A DNA stretch of 64,000 bases from Microbacterium sp. NIBRBAC000506063 (GTDB lineage Bacteria; Actinomycetota; Actinomycetes; Actinomycetales; Microbacteriaceae): assembly GCF_017968845.1 (NCBI RefSeq), contig NZ_CP072876.1, positions 1,364,001 to 1,428,000 of the forward strand, in the 5' to 3' direction. Under the pieces are notes generated by a model. It was not told where the DNA came from. It saw nothing but the letters and a program-made list of their open reading frames with translations, and did not search any database. This document shows positions 8,853-20,361 of this stretch, piece after piece. The position numbers and the translations under genes are program-made. The first letter of the stretch is position 1. Each line of letters opens with the position of its first letter.

Positions 8853-9521
8853 GAGCTTGACGTCGGTCATCGCCTGCTGCGCACCCGACAGGCTGAGCCC
8901 GGCCAGGCGCCGCTCGACCGCCTGCAGCTTCTCGCGCAGCGCCGGGTCCTCGACGCCGGCGGCGATCGTGCGCAGCTCGGCGTAGCTCTCGCGTAGATCC
9001 TGCTGCTGTGCGGGCGCGAGCCGCGGCGCGATCTCGGCCTCGGGGGCGACGAGCGCGAGACGGCGGGCGACCTCGTCGCGCACGCGGATCTCCTGCCCCA
9101 GCTTGTCGGCGATCGCGAGAGCGGGTTTGGCGAACACGTCGCCCACCGGCGCGAAGGAGTGCGAACCGCCGTAGAGGATGCCGCGGGTGCGTCCGGAGAC
9201 GACGACCGGCACCGCCAGCAGCGTCACGATGCCCTCGGGCAGCACCCGGTCGTCGTAGTCGTGCGTGATGTGCTTGGACGTCTCGTAGTTGCCCGTGATG
9301 CGCGGACGCCGCTCGGCCATCGCCTTGCCGCCGAGGCCGCGCTCGGGCTGGATGCGCAGGCCGTCGAGGCTGTGCGTGCGGTTGCCGACGAGCGAGGCGA
9401 TCGTCACCGCGCCGCCGTATTCGAGGCCGCCGAAGGCCAGCGGGAAGTGCGTCGCCGCGGCGAGGTCGGCGACCGCCTCTTCGAGCAGCTGCTGCTCGTT
9501 GGGCTCCTCAGGTCGCCGCAT
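8667..9521 (-). CDS. RamA-like LuxR-family regulator with GAF-type domain
   Basis: 284 residues from ATG at 9521, preceded by GAGGAG six bases upstream. A GAF-like sensor region (about residues 15-145) is followed by a linker helix and a C-terminal LuxR helix-turn-helix (LSPREIDVLACAALGYRNAEV, TESTVKSYLSAAMSKL). This layout and size match RamA of Corynebacterium, the regulator of acetate metabolism. The gene diverges from the acyl-CoA synthetase and carboxylate transporter genes, which are RamA targets in that genus. Regulation of the neighbouring genes is inferred. Confidence 0.8.
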   Translation of the reverse strand: MRRPEEPNEQQLLEEAVADLAAATHFPLAFGGLEYGGAVTIASLVGNRTHSLDGLRIQPERGLGGKAMAERRPRITGNYETSKHITHDYDDRVLPEGIVTLLAVPVVVSGRTRGILYGGSHSFAPVGDVFAKPALAIADKLGQEIRVRDEVARRLALVAPEAEIAPRLAPAQQQDLRESYAELRTIAAGVEDPALREKLQAVERRLAGLSLSGAQQAMTDVKLSPREIDVLACAALGYRNAEVGHVLGLTESTVKSYLSAAMSKLDASTRHAAVAAARKQGIIP

Positions 9522-9555
9522 CCCTCGCTCCTCGTCGAGTGTCTTCGCCCGGGAC

Positions 9556-9562
9556 ACCCCCA
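9556..9562. promoter_or_regulatory. ACCCCCA stretch, possible RamA half-site
   Basis: In the 148-bp divergent region between the RamA-like gene and the synthetase gene, ACCCCCA at 9556-9562 matches the AC4-5A/G/T half-site described for RamA. A second C5 run (CGCCCCCG) lies 20 bp further on. Two ACCGTGAA octamers also occur here (about 9599-9622). Short C runs are common in GC-rich DNA, so this is a weak call. Confidence 0.3.
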
Positions 9563-9669
9563 ACTTTCGTAGGTGGTACGCCCCCGGTCGCGATTCGTAC
9601 CGTGAACCCTACCACCGTGAATCGGGTCATCCCGAGGTGGAAAGCCCCAGGCATTTCGAAGGAGAAGTG

Positions 9670-11624
9670 ATGGCCGACACGTACACCGACATCTGGACGC
9701 GGAGCATCCGCGACCGCGACGCGTTCTGGCTCGAGGCCGCCGAAAGCGTCGACTGGATCACTCCGCCCACCGTCGCGCTCGAAGAGCGCAGCGCGTCGGA
9801 ATGGCGGTGGTTCCCGGGCGCAGAGCTCAACGTCAGCCACAACGCCCTCGACCGGCACGTCGACGCCGGCCACGGCGAGAACACCGCCCTCATCTACGAC
9901 TCGGCCATGACCGGCACGAAGGCGCGCTTCACCTACCGCGAGCTGCGCGACCGCGTCGCCCGCTTCGCCGGCGCCCTGCAGAACATCGGCGTCGGCCGCG
10001 GCGACCGCGTGCTCATCTACCTGCCCATGACTCCCGAGGCAGTCATCGCGATGCTCGCGACGGCCCGCATCGGCGCGATCCACTCCGTCGTCTTCGGAGG
10101 GTTCGCGGCGAGCGAGCTGGCCACGCGCATCGCGGACGCCCGCCCGAAGGTCATCGTCACGGCATCCGGCGGCCTCGAGCCGAACCGCGTCGTCGAGTAC
10201 CTGCCGCTCGTCGAGCGGGCGCTCGAGATCAGCGGAGAGGGCGTCGAGGCCGTGATCGTGCGCGACCGCGCGGCGGTGCCCGGATCGGCCGCCGACTACG
10301 CCGACCACAAGAACGCCACGTGGCTCGACTGGGAGGAGATCGAGTCGGATGCGGCACCCGCCGCTCCCGTGCCGGTGCGCTCGGAGGACCCGCTGTACAT
10401 CCTCTACACCTCCGGCACGACCGGCAGCCCCAAGGGCGTCGTGCGCGACAGCGGCGGATACACCGTCGCCCTCTCGTGGGCGCTGCGCAACATCTACGAA
10501 ATCGGCCCCGGCGACACGATCTTCACCGCCAGCGATGTCGGCTGGGTCGTCGGCCACTCCTTCATCGTCTACGGTCCGCTCATCGCCGGCGGCACGACCG
10601 TGCTCTACGAGGGCAAGCCCGTCGGAACACCGGATGCCGGAGCCTTCTGGCGTCTCGTCTCCGAGTACGGCGCGAAGGCGCTGTACACCGCGCCGACGGC
10701 GCTGCGCGCCATCCGACGTGAAGACCCCGAGCTCGAAGAACTGAAGCGCTACGACATCTCCGCCCTCCAGGCGCTGTTCCTCGCCGGCGAGCGTCTCGAC
10801 CCCGAGACGTGGCACTGGGCGAACGATGGCCTTGGCGTCGACATCGTCGACCACTGGTGGCAGACCGAGACCGGCTGGTCGATCTGCGCCATCCCGCGCG
10901 CCATCGAGAAGCTGCCCGCGAAGGCCGGATCGACCACGGTGCCCATGCCGGGGTTCGACGTGCGCATCCTCGACTCCCGGGGCGACGATGTCACCTCCCC
11001 GGGCCGCGAGGGCAACATCGCCATCAGGCTGCCCCTCCCTCCCGGCGCGCTGCTGGGCATCTGGGGCAGCGAAGAGCGCTTCGTCGACTCGTACCTGAAG
11101 GCCTTCCCCGGCTACTACGCCACGGGGGATGCCGGACACGTCGACGACGACGGTTACCTCTTCGTCATGGGGCGGACGGATGACGTCATCAACGTCGCCG
11201 GCCACCGGCTCTCCACGGGCCAGCTCGAGGAGGTGCTGATCCTGCATCCGGCCGTCGCCGAGGCCGCCGTCATCGGCGTGCACGACGAGCTCAAGGGGCA
11301 GCGCGCCGCCGGATTCGTCACGCTCAAGCACGGCGAGACCATCACCCCGACGTGCTCGCCCCCGCTCTGATCGCGCTCGTGCGCGAGCACATCGGCCCGG
11401 TCGCCGCATTCCGCGATGTCACCGTGCTCGACCGGCTGCCCAAGACCCGCTCGGGGAAGATCCTGCGCAAGACCATGCGCCAGATCGTCGACGGCGAGCC
11501 CTACAAGGCGCCCGCCACGATCGAGGATCCCGCCGTCCTCGACGCGCTCGAGGCCGCCATCGCCACTCCCGCCCACTTCGCGGCGCCGCCCACGGTGCCG
11601 GTGAAGACGGCCGCGCTCCGGTGA
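9670..11624 (+). CDS. PrpE/AcsA-family short-chain acyl-CoA synthetase (frameshifted)
   Basis: AMP-forming ligase that activates a short-chain acid, probably propionate or acetate, to its CoA thioester. The phosphate-binding loop reads YTSGTTGSPKGVV. The segments ASDVGWVVGHSFIVYGPL and YEGKPVGTPDAGAFWR are closer to propionyl-CoA synthetases (PrpE/ACSS3) than to AcsA. The catalytic lysine is in LPKTRSGKILRK near the C-terminus. ATG at 9670 follows AAGGAGA. The frame breaks near 11351, where one missing G turns TPDVLAPAL into TPTCSPPL and stop; the last about 90 residues continue in the next frame. It leads a probable operon with the DUF485 and symporter genes. Confidence 0.88.
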
Positions 11625-11688
11625 GCGTCGCCTGCCCGCATCCGATCACTGACCCTTCACCCACCCATCTATGAGGCAAGGAGGCCCC

Positions 11689-12065
11689 ATGTCCCACTCA
11701 CCTGATCAGAGCGTCGCCCCGCCCGGCGGCGCCCCCGCCATCGACTACCTCGAGATCGAGGACTCGTCCGAGTTCCGCGAGCTGAAGCGCAAGCACCGGA
11801 GCTTCGTGTTCCCCCTCGCGATCGGCTTCCTCGTCTGGTACTTCGGCTACGTGCTGCTGGCCGCATTCGCCCCGGAGTTCATGGCGATCCCGCTGTGGGG
11901 ATGAACGTCGGCCTGTGGCTCGGCCTGGGCCAGTTCGCGACGACCTTCGCCATCACGATGGGATACGTCTCCTTCGCGAACCGCGTGCTCGACCCTCGGG
12001 CCGCCGCGATCCGTGAGCGACTCGAAGCCCAGGAACTCGCCCACGCCGAGGAGGCCGCGTCATGA
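11689..12065 (+). CDS. DUF485 membrane protein (frameshifted)
   Basis: Small two-helix membrane protein encoded directly before ActP/MctC-type symporters. The first frame covers SSEFRELKRKHRSFVFP and the first helix, then stops after IPLWG at about 11899 in a run of four G. One added G restores MNVGLWLGLGQFATTFAITM, the second helix, and an end at 12065 that overlaps the symporter ATG (ATGA). The ATG at 11689 has AAGGAGG seven bases upstream. Family members are thought to accompany the transporter; a direct role is unproven. Confidence 0.85.
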
Positions 12066-13649
12066 GCATGGAGAACAACCCCATCCTGAACATGTCGGTG
12101 TTCGCGGCGTTCGTCGCCGTCACGCTTTTCATCGTCATCCGCGCCAGCCGCACCAACAAGTCGGCGGCCGACTACTACGCCGGCGGCCGGTCGTTCACCG
12201 GGCCGCAGAACGGCTTCGCCATCTCGGGAGACTACCTCTCGGCGGCATCCTTCCTCGGGATCGTGGGAGCGATCGCGATCAACGGATACGACGGGTTCCT
12301 CTACTCGATCGGATTCCTCGTCGCATGGCTGGTCGCACTGCTGCTGGTCGCGGAGCTCATGCGCAACACCGGCAAGTTCACCATGGCCGACGTGCTCTCG
12401 TTCCGGCTGCGCCAGCGCCCCGTGCGCATGGCCGCGGCGACGACCACGCTCGCCGTCTGCTTCTTCTACCTGCTGGCCCAGATGGCCGGCGCCGGCGGAC
12501 TGGTGTCGCTGCTCATGGGCATCGACGGTCGCATCGGCCAGTCGATCGTCGTCGCCGTCGTCGGCGTCATCATGATCACCTACGTGCTCGTGGGCGGGAT
12601 GAAGGGCACCACCTGGGTGCAGATCGTCAAGGCGTTCCTGCTCATCGGCGGTGCCGGCGGCATGACCATCTGGGTGCTCGCGATCAACGGCTTCAGCATC
12701 CCGGGCCTGCTGCAGTCCGCCGTCGACGCCTCGGTGCGCACGCCTCCGGAGGTCATCCTGGCACCGGGCCTGCAGTACGGCGGCAACCCTGGACTTCATC
12801 TCGCTGGCGATCGCGCTCGTGCTCGGCACGGCCGGACTCCCGCACGTGCTCATGCGGTTCTACACGGTGCCCACGGCCAAGGAGGCCCGCCGCTCGGTCG
12901 TGTGGGCGATCTGGCTGATCGGTCTGTTCTACCTGTTCACGCTCATTCTCGGCTACGGCGCCGCGGCGCTCGTCGGGCCGGAGACCATCGCGAATGCTCC
13001 CGGCGGCGTGAACTCGGCGGCGCCGCTGCTGGCGCTGGCGCTGGGCGGACCGGTGCTGCTGGGCTTCATCTCGGCGGTGGCGTTCGCGACGATCCTCGCG
13101 GTCGTCGCCGGACTCACCATCACGGCGGCGGCCTCGTTCGCGCATGACATCTACGCCAACGTCATCAAGAAGGGCAAGGTCGCCCCCGACGGCGAAGTGA
13201 AGGTGGCGCGCCGCACGGTGCTCGTCATCGGCGCGCTCGCCATCGCCGGAGGCATCGGCGTGCAGGGGCAGAACATCGCCTTCCTCGTCGCGCTCGCCTT
13301 CGCGGTCGCGGCCAGCGCGAACCTGCCGACGATCCTGTACTCGCTGTTCTGGCGGAAGTTCACCACACGCGGTGCGGTGTGGAGCATGTACGGCGGACTC
13401 GCCTCGTCGGTGCTGCTCATCGTGTTCTCGCCGGTCTTCTCCGGAACGCCGACCTCGATGTTCGGCGAGAGCGTGAACTTCGCCATCTACCCGCTGAACA
13501 ACCCCGGGATCGTCTCGATCCCGCTCGGGTTCTTCCTCGGATGGCTGGGCTCGGTGACAGAACGACGGCGCGAGGACAAGCTCCTCGCCGCCGAGATGGA
13601 TGTGAGATCGCTCACCGGCCACGGTGCCGAGAAGGCGGTCTCGCACTAG
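12062..13649 (+). CDS. ActP/MctC-type monocarboxylate:cation symporter (frameshifted)
   Basis: Sodium:solute symporter family protein of about 528 residues with some 13 membrane helices. Family features include ADYYAGGRSFTGPQNGFAISG at the first helices and VLGTAGLPHVLMRFYTVP in the middle. The frame shifts near 12789 (AACCCTGGAC), where one C appears to be missing; both halves align with the family. The start overlaps the DUF485 stop, as in Corynebacterium mctC, which imports acetate, propionate and pyruvate and is RamA-controlled. With the upstream synthetase this forms an uptake-and-activation unit. Confidence 0.88.
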
Positions 13650-13668
13650 GGGCAAGCGAAGAGGGGCG

Positions 13669-13712
13669 CGGGCAGCGCGTGCCACGGGCGGGGCCCGGGC
13701 GCGCGCTGCCCG
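13669..13712. terminator. GC-rich hairpin after the symporter gene
   Basis: Perfect 11-bp stem: CGGGCAGCGCG at 13669-13679 pairs with CGCGCTGCCCG at 13702-13712. It begins 20 bp after the symporter stop and precedes the convergent ssb gene. There is no T tract, as is common in actinobacteria. Confidence 0.5.
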
Positions 13713-13823
13713 GTCGTGTGGGGCATGTTGCACGGTCCCGTCGGCGGTGCGCGTCACCGGGATGCGCACGTCGATTCACGCTGCCGGGGACGTCGTCGCC
13801 GAGGGCAGCGCCGGGAGAATCGG

Positions 13824-14354
13824 TCAGAATGGCGTCTCGTCGGCAGACACGGCCCAGTCGCTGCCGCCGCTCGCCGGTGCGCCGCCGGAGCCCGCCGCGG
13901 CGGGGGCCGTTCCTGCGCCGGCGGTCGCCCAGGCATCCGACCCTCCGGCCGGAGCGCCCGCACTTGCGCCCGCGCCGCGCCCGCCGCCTGCCCGCTCGGC
14001 GCGTGTCACACTCGCCGTCGCGTACCGCAGCGAAGGCCCGACCTCTTCGACGGTCAGCTCGATGCTCACGCGGTTGTTGCCCTCGCGGTCTTGATAGCTG
14101 CGTTGCTGCAGGCGGCCCTGCGCGACCACGCGCATGCCCTTCGTCAGCGACGCGCCCACGTTCTCGGCGAGCTCTCGCCAGGCGGAGCAGCGGAGGAAGA
14201 GGGCCTCGCCGTCTTTCCACTCGTTCGCCGCGCGGTCGAAGGTGCGCGGGGTGCTGGCGATCGTGAAACTCGCGACCGGTGCGCCCGACTGCGTGTACCG
14301 CAGCTCAGGGTCGGCGGTGAGGTTGCCCACGATGGTGATGATCGTCTCGTTCAT
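13824..14354 (-). CDS. ssb: Single-stranded DNA-binding protein
   Basis: 176 residues and intact. The OB-fold domain (residues 1-110) begins [20 protein letters not shown] and includes [12 protein letters not shown] and RLQQRSY. A long Gly/Ala-rich linker follows, and the protein ends SADETPF, a variant of the acidic DDDIPF tip that recruits repair proteins. It is isolated rather than between rpsF and rpsR, so it may be a second SSB rather than the replicative copy. ATG at 14354 has GGAG nine bases upstream. Confidence 0.88.
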   Translation of the reverse strand: MNETIITIVGNLTADPELRYTQSGAPVASFTIASTPRTFDRAANEWKDGEALFLRCSAWRELAENVGASLTKGMRVVAQGRLQQRSYQDREGNNRVSIELTVEEVGPSLRYATASVTRAERAGGGRGAGASAGAPAGGSDAWATAGAGTAPAAAGSGGAPASGGSDWAVSADETPF

Positions 14355-14467
14355 TGTTCACTCCGGTTCCGTATGCTCTTCATCTCGCGTGTCGAGACTG
14401 CCTCATCGGTGAGACGAGATCAGCATAGGGCTCGTCGCCGACATTGGGGTGCGCGGCGATCGCGGTT

Positions 14468-15462
14468 CTAGAGGATCACCGCCGAGCGTCGCGGCCACAC
14501 CCCGCCGAGCACCCGCTCGGTCGCCTCGTGCGGCAGGAGGCCCGTGTCGTGCACCAGCCGCGGCCAGGCCGCCCACTTCTCGGCGATGGGCGAGAGAAGC
14601 CAGCCGTCTCGCGTGTGCACGCCCTCGCCCTCGAACAGGCGCTTGTCGACGCGTGCCCACTGATCCTCGGTGAGCCTGTCGAGGGTGAGATACAGCACGT
14701 AGAGATCCCGGGCCGTGAACCCCGCCGCCTCGAACGCGCGAGCGACACCGTTCAGCGCCTCCTCCCAGGCCAGGCCGTCCTCCCGCGAGACGTACTTGCC
14801 CGTTCCCGTGCGCAGCGGGGCGCGCACCGGAGGGAAGACGAGCAGAACCCGCCACCAGGCACGGTAGGCCCCCGCGGCATCCGGATGCGAGAGCACGTTG
14901 AGGCCGCTGCCGAGAGGTGCATGCCCGTGCGCGAAGCGATTCTCGGATGCCGCGGGCCGCGGATCGGCCCCTGTCCGCCCCGGCGGGGTGTCGTCGAGGG
15001 GACTCCGGGACGCTGCTCGCGGGTGAGGAAGATCGCCAGTGCGCGCTCCCCGGATTCACCGGCGCGGACAAGGTCGAGCCATCCGCGCCACTGGGCGGCA
15101 TCGATCTCGTAGTAGTCGTCGGCGTGCTGCGGACGGTGGTCGCGCCCGGTCACCAGATGCGCCGGGGTGCGCCCCTGGATGAGTCGACGCAGCGTCGCAT
15201 ACTCATCCGGAGTGAACCCGGCGTCGAAGGCGTTGCGCGCCACACGGATCAGAGACTCGCTGTGCACGATGCGCCCTTGCGCGAGCGATCGCGCTGTGAG
15301 GCCACCGACTGCGGCTCCGGGAAAGAAGGGCCAATGGTGTGAGGCGATCCGCAGCCAGGAGAGCCTGTCGGTTCGGGGGATGTCGCCCCACAGTGCGTCA
15401 TCATCGGAGGCGAAGGGCCTGACGGCCCCGATGTCGTCGGGATCGGGAATGTGCGTGCTCAT
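14468..15462 (-). CDS. Conserved hypothetical protein (frameshifted)
   Basis: Begins at ATG 15462 with AGGAG upstream. The first half (MSTHIPDPDDIGAVRPF, SHHWPFFPGA, SLIRVARNAFDAGFT, RTPAHLVTGRDHRPQHADD) is soluble with no membrane segment. The frame changes near 14910, after which the protein continues AWWRVLLVFPPVRAPL, ENLYVLYLT-like helices and ends PRRSAVIL. I do not recognise a family. Tryptophan-rich segments and repeated helix-forming stretches suggest an alpha-helical fold. Confidence 0.5.
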
Positions 15463-15478
15463 GGGAGCGCTCCTGTCC

Positions 15479-15498
15479 GGGTGCGCCGCGGCGCACCC
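15479..15498. repeat. 20-bp perfect palindrome
   Basis: GGGTGCGCCGCGGCGCACCC is fully self-complementary with no spacer. It lies 16 bp upstream of the start of the minus-strand hypothetical gene, so it could be an operator or a 5' leader hairpin. Confidence 0.45.
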
Positions 15499-15750
15499 CT
15501 CGCGGGCGGCCTGCCGCCCCATCGACTTGCCCGCACACGGATGCGCCGGGCCGGTTCTTCCCCTGGGGCACCCCGCTCGATGGAGGAGGGTTGCCGTGCA
15601 GCCGGCCAGGTACCTCTGGCTGCAGCTCTTGAACCTGGACAGAACGATAGCAGAGGTCGGGGACATTCCCTCCGGGCGAACAAAAATACTAATGTGAGGT
15701 CGGATGCCGGCGCTGGCCGCGCCGTGAGATACCCTGCCCTTGGCATTCAC

Positions 15751-15766
15751 TCGAATAAATATTCGA
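15751..15766. promoter_or_regulatory. LexA/SOS-like box
   Basis: TCGAATAAATATTCGA is a 16-bp palindrome with the layout of the mycobacterial SOS box (TCGAAC-N4-GTTCGA), differing by one symmetric substitution in each half. It overlaps a plausible promoter: TTCGAC at 15762-15767, a 17-bp spacer and TACGCT at 15785-15790. The downstream gene is a DUF222 (13E12-type) HNH gene, a family known to include LexA-regulated members in Mycobacterium tuberculosis. Confidence 0.55.
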
Positions 15767-15826
15767 CAAACGCTGTGGCGTCCGCTACGCTCAAAGTATG
15801 TCGAAACTGGCCGCGTTGCACGAGGG

Positions 15827-17137
15827 ATGTCGCTCCTCGATGATGCGTGGGCGGGCGCCGATGACGCGAGTGGCCTGTCGAGGGAGCAGCTCATCGAGGT
15901 GAATGACGCGATCGCCGCGCTGCACCGCCGACTGGATGCGGTGCATGCCGAGGTAGCTGCGGAGATCGCGCACCAGTCGCGCCCGGAGTTGGGGCGGAGA
16001 GCCTTGCGAAGCAGCAAGGGTTCCGGTCGCCGGCGACGCTCATCGCCGCGGCGACGGGCGGGTCGGCGGGTGACGCCTCTCGTCTGGTGAAGGTGGGGAG
16101 GCGACGGCTCCGCGTACGAATCTTCTGGGTGACCGGTTGCCGGCGAAGTATCCGCTCGTGCGTGAGGCGCTGGCTTCGGGCGTGTTGAGCGCGCCGGCGG
16201 CGGCGTTGATCATTGCGGTGCTCGATCGGTGCCGCATCGCGGCCGGTGCGGAGCGGATCGCGGAGGGTGAGCGGGTGCTCGTGGCGGGGCGGTTGGGCTC
16301 TCGTTGGATGATGTGCGCAAGCTCGTCGTGCGTGCCGAGGCGTGGCTGGACCCGGATGGTGTGCAGCCGCGGGCCGAGGAGCAGCGCGGTAAGCGACAGG
16401 TGACGATGTTCGAGCGCGACGGGATGGTGCACCTCACCGCACAGCTCGATGCCGAGAGCGCCGCACCGGTCGTGGCCGCGATTCGCGGGTACGTGTCGGC
16501 GGCGTTCGCTGCGCGTAAGGATGCGCCGGATCCGGATGCGGCGGATGCCGACCGCCGGAGTGTGCCGATGCTGCAGGCCGATGCGCTCAGCGCGATCTGC
16601 GCGCATGTGCTCGGCTGCAAGAGTGAGAAACTTCCCCTGGCCGGGGCGACGGTCATCGTCCGAATGAGCCTGGAGGACCTGCAGGCGGGTACCGGATCGG
16701 CGGAAATCGATGGGATCGACCAGCCGATCAGCATCTCAACGGCCCGCAGGATGGCCGCGAGTGGTGGGGTGATCCCCTGTGTTCTCGGTGGCGACAGCGA
16801 GATCCTCGACTGGGGTCGGGAGAAACGACTCTTCACCCGGGCGCAACGCCTGGCACTGGTCGAACGCGATGGCGGGTGCGCGATGTGCGGACTGCCACCC
16901 GAGATGACCCGGGCGCATCACATTCAATGGTGGCAGCGACATCGCGGGCGAACCGATCTGTCCAACGGGGTTCTGCTGTGCGAGACCTGTCACCATCGCA
17001 TCCACGACAACGGGTGGGAGATCCGCATCGACGGGGCCGGTGTCGATGCGCGCGTCTGGTTCCTCCCGCCGCCCTACGTCGACCCCGCCCGCACGCCACG
17101 GCTGGGTGGCCGGGCGCGATTCGGACTCGCCGCCTGA
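15827..17137 (+). CDS. DUF222 (13E12-type) HNH endonuclease (frameshifted)
   Basis: The DUF222 region begins MSLLDDAWAGADDASGLSRE and runs through RLDAVHAEVAAEIAHQS. The C-terminal HNH motif is clear: CAMCGLPPEMTRAHHIQWW, then LSNGVLLCETCHHRIHDNGW, with the two CxxC zinc pairs and the catalytic His. The frame breaks near 15992, 16093 and 16297, each at a G run where one G seems missing. An alternative start at ATG 15798, seven bases after the -10 box and so leaderless, would need one more such correction. Role unknown; the SOS-like box suggests induction by DNA damage. Confidence 0.85.
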
Positions 17138-17219
17138 GCGTGCCCGCGAACGGCGAGCGCTACCGGGGAGAACACGTCGGGCGTCGTAGGCGCCGGGGTC
17201 GTGACGGCCGAGCGTGCGC

Positions 17220-17516
17220 TCAATCCTCGCTGGAATGCAACCCGCGCCGCGACGACAGCAGCGTGATCTCCGGATGCTCCTCGGCCAGCATCCGTTCGGC
17301 ACGATCGAGAACGTCGCGCACGTGCGCGACATCCGACCCCACCGCCGACACCCCGATCGCGGCCCGGCGATGCAGATCATGCGCACCGACTTCGGCCACC
17401 GCCACCTCGGTGCGCCGGCTCAGATCGGCGATCAGCGGGCGGATCACGCTCCGCTTCTCCTTGAGCGAATGGACATCGCCCAGCAGGATGTCGAACTCCG
17501 CCCATCCGATCCACAT
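17220..17516 (-). CDS. DUF503 family protein
   Basis: 98 residues and intact. The family signature appears as HSLKEKRSVIRPLIADLSRR followed by AVAEVGAHDLHRRAAIGVSAV. DUF503 (YlxP-like) proteins are small, and some are encoded near translation genes; one has been linked to ribosome binding. Here it follows sufU on the same strand with a 30-bp gap, so it may be the last gene of the sufS-sufU unit. Confidence 0.85.
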   Translation of the reverse strand: MWIGWAEFDILLGDVHSLKEKRSVIRPLIADLSRRTEVAVAEVGAHDLHRRAAIGVSAVGSDVAHVRDVLDRAERMLAEEHPEITLLSSRRGLHSSED

Positions 17517-17546
17517 GCGGCCAGTCTCGCATCCGGGTGGGTGGGA

Positions 17547-19927
<2,381 letters not shown>

Positions 19928-19965
19928 CTGACCAGGGTACGCCGCGGACGGATCTCGAAAACCCC

Positions 19966-19994
19966 TTGACGCCGCATCCGACACGTCGTAACGT
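19966..19994 (+). promoter_or_regulatory. Promoter of the ArsR-SRPBCC operon
   Basis: TTGACG at 19966-19971, a 17-bp spacer, and TAACGT at 19989-19994 form a good sigma-70-type promoter. The expected start point is at about 20001, two bases before the ATG of the ArsR gene. No ribosome site precedes that ATG, so the message is probably leaderless. Confidence 0.6.
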
Positions 19995-19995
19995 A

Positions 19996-20009
19996 CAACC
20001 AAATGGTTG
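19996..20009. promoter_or_regulatory. Inverted-repeat operator overlapping the ArsR start codon
   Basis: CAACCAAATGGTTG has perfect 6-bp arms (CAACCA / TGGTTG) separated by AA, and the ATG sits inside it. Sites of this type control ArsR genes paired with SRPBCC genes. Occupation would block both the start point and translation initiation. Confidence 0.6.
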
Positions 20010-20350
20010 CACAATTTGAACTGAGCGAGACGGAGATCGACCGTGTCTTCCACGCCCTTGCCACATCGACGAGGCGGGACATCCTGCGTCGCACGATCGA
20101 TCGCGAGCAGTCCGTCTCCGCACTCGCCCGCGAGTACGACATGTCGTTCGCCGCGGTGCAGAAGCATGTGGCCGTGCTCGAAGAGGCGCGCCTCATCATC
20201 AAGCGCGCCGAAGGACGCGAGCGTCTCGTCCGCGCCAACCCCGACATGATCGCCCGTGCCCGGGCGCTCCTCGCCCGTTACGAAGACCTCTGGCGCGCGC
20301 GCATCGCGCGCCTCGACGACCTGCTGGCCGAGACGCCGGCCGAGAACTGA
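20003..20350 (+). CDS. ArsR-family regulator
   Basis: 115 residues with a winged helix (RVFHALATSTRRDILRRTI, SALAREYDMSFAAVQKHVAV, LIIKRAEGRERLV). No metal-binding cysteine motif is present, as is usual for the subgroup encoded next to AHSA1/SRPBCC genes. It starts on the promoter described just upstream and is followed after 11 bp by the SRPBCC gene with GAAGGAGA before its ATG. Confidence 0.88.
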   Translation: MVAQFELSETEIDRVFHALATSTRRDILRRTIDREQSVSALAREYDMSFAAVQKHVAVLEEARLIIKRAEGRERLVRANPDMIARARALLARYEDLWRARIARLDDLLAETPAEN

Positions 20351-20361
20351 AGGAGAACACC

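Larger units (their letters stand above)
15463..15826. other. 364-bp intergenic region
   Basis: No gene is seen here. It holds the 20-bp palindrome at 15479-15498 near the start of the minus-strand hypothetical gene and the SOS-like box and promoter of the plus-strand HNH gene near its right end. Confidence 0.6.

Noticed and set aside
9508..11409. 633-residue minus-strand frame
   Set aside because: Antisense to the acyl-CoA synthetase. Composition is typical of a shadow frame and no domain is recognisable.
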